Assembly: GCA_040509495.1 (NCBI GenBank)
Contig: JBEVKW010000076.1
Span: forward strand, 1 to 6,044
Direction of reading: 5' to 3'
DNA length: 6,044 nt
Source of the DNA: Terrimonas_A sp040509495
Lineage (GTDB): Bacteria > Bacteroidota > Bacteroidia > Chitinophagales > Chitinophagaceae
The notes beneath the pieces were generated by a model. The model searched no databases. It was not told the origin of the DNA and was given only the letters and a program-made list of their open reading frames with translations. Of the stretch, positions 5,747 to 6,044 are shown one piece after another (positions within the stretch are counted from its first letter, which is position 1; each line of letters opens with the position of its first letter). Made by a program: the position numbers and the translations under genes.

Positions 5747-6044
5747 TCAAAGTCCTAATTTTTCAAGCGTTACCTCCGCCATTCGTAAAAATGCCTCGTG
5801 ACTATAGCCGGCAATATGAGGGGTTACGATCACATTGGGCTGAGACAGTAGCCAGTTTAGATTGTCTTTCTCGCTCTCTGTATAGGTTTCCAGTTTCTCG
5901 TTCTCCAGCACATCCAGTGCCGCGGCTTTTATCTTATTGTTTTTCAAAGCCTCTATCACGGCGGACGTATCAACCGTTTTCCCCCTCGACGCATTCAGGA
6001 AATAGGGTTGCCGTTCCAGGGAATTGAAAAAAGATGAATTAGCA
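5747..6044 (-). CDS. D-isomer-specific 2-hydroxyacid dehydrogenase, C-terminal part
   Basis: The last 98 residues plus TGA stop are visible; the reading frame is open to the right edge, so the N-terminal catalytic half and the GxGxxG nucleotide-binding loop lie outside. What remains is the C-terminal end of the NAD-binding domain: FLNASRGKTVDTSAVIEAL, containing the catalytic Arg of the N-x-x-RG motif, then KAAALDVLENEKL with the catalytic-dyad Glu, and NVIVTPHIAGYSHEA with the catalytic His. These are the three active-site positions of the D-2-hydroxyacid dehydrogenase family (SerA, PdxB, glycerate and lactate dehydrogenases). The protein ends shortly after the dyad (EKLGL), so it has no ACT domain and is the short form. 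It may be a 3-phosphoglycerate dehydrogenase-like enzyme of serine synthesis, but the substrate cannot be decided from this part. An internal Met codon at about 5957-5959 is not the start, since family sequence continues upstream of it. Confidence 0.92.
   Translation of the reverse strand, partial: ANSSFFNSLERQPYFLNASRGKTVDTSAVIEALKNNKIKAAALDVLENEKLETYTESEKDNLNWLLSQPNVIVTPHIAGYSHEAFLRMAEVTLEKLGL

Noticed and set aside
5791..6027. A plus-strand 78-residue open frame at the right edge.
   Set aside because: It is antisense to the dehydrogenase C-terminus with its three active-site motifs, and its product is compositionally odd.

Overview
The window looks like ordinary chromosome from a member of the Bacteroidota, probably a Chitinophagaceae-like bacterium. 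The evidence is a short TonB-dependent receptor with a TonB box just after the signal peptide, Bacteroidota-type protein versions throughout, mostly start sites without a Shine-Dalgarno sequence, and one clear TTTG-N20-TAnnTTTG promoter of the Bacteroidota primary sigma factor. Base composition is mid-GC and looks even across the window. I see no tRNA, rRNA, CRISPR array, insertion sequence, integrase or phage gene. The family-level placement is an inference from sequence feel, not a search.

Layout, left to right. Positions 1-1647 hold a minus-strand pair: a multi-pass flippase-like membrane protein (lysylphosphatidylglycerol-synthase TM family), then 79 bp downstream an exported DUF3108 protein that runs off the left edge. 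A 150-bp divergent region with a perfect 13-bp inverted repeat and a good promoter separates them from ruvC (plus strand, TTG start), the Holliday-junction resolvase. ruvC converges on a minus-strand HIT-family nucleotide-binding protein. A 141-bp divergent region follows, then a 684-residue TonB-dependent outer-membrane receptor on the plus strand. The receptor converges on greA (minus strand) across a spacer holding a very long, almost perfect hairpin. At the right edge is the C-terminal part of an NAD-dependent D-2-hydroxyacid dehydrogenase, on the minus strand just upstream of greA.

How the genes fit together. Most are housekeeping functions: recombination (RuvC), transcript cleavage (GreA), nucleotide-conjugate hydrolysis (HIT) and a serine-type dehydrogenase. 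From general knowledge, greA and a HIT gene are often neighbours in Bacteroidota. Here the two are still on the same strand and in the expected order, but the opposite-strand receptor lies between them, which suggests an accessory insertion. No complete new system is evident. The most interesting part is regulatory: greA is preceded by a textbook intrinsic terminator ending 22 nt before its ATG, with a possible -7 box upstream of the terminator and, unusually for this phylum, a full AAGGAGGT Shine-Dalgarno sequence that can fold into its own small hairpin. This resembles the attenuated greA leader (GraL) known from E. coli, but it could simply be the terminator of the upstream dehydrogenase gene.
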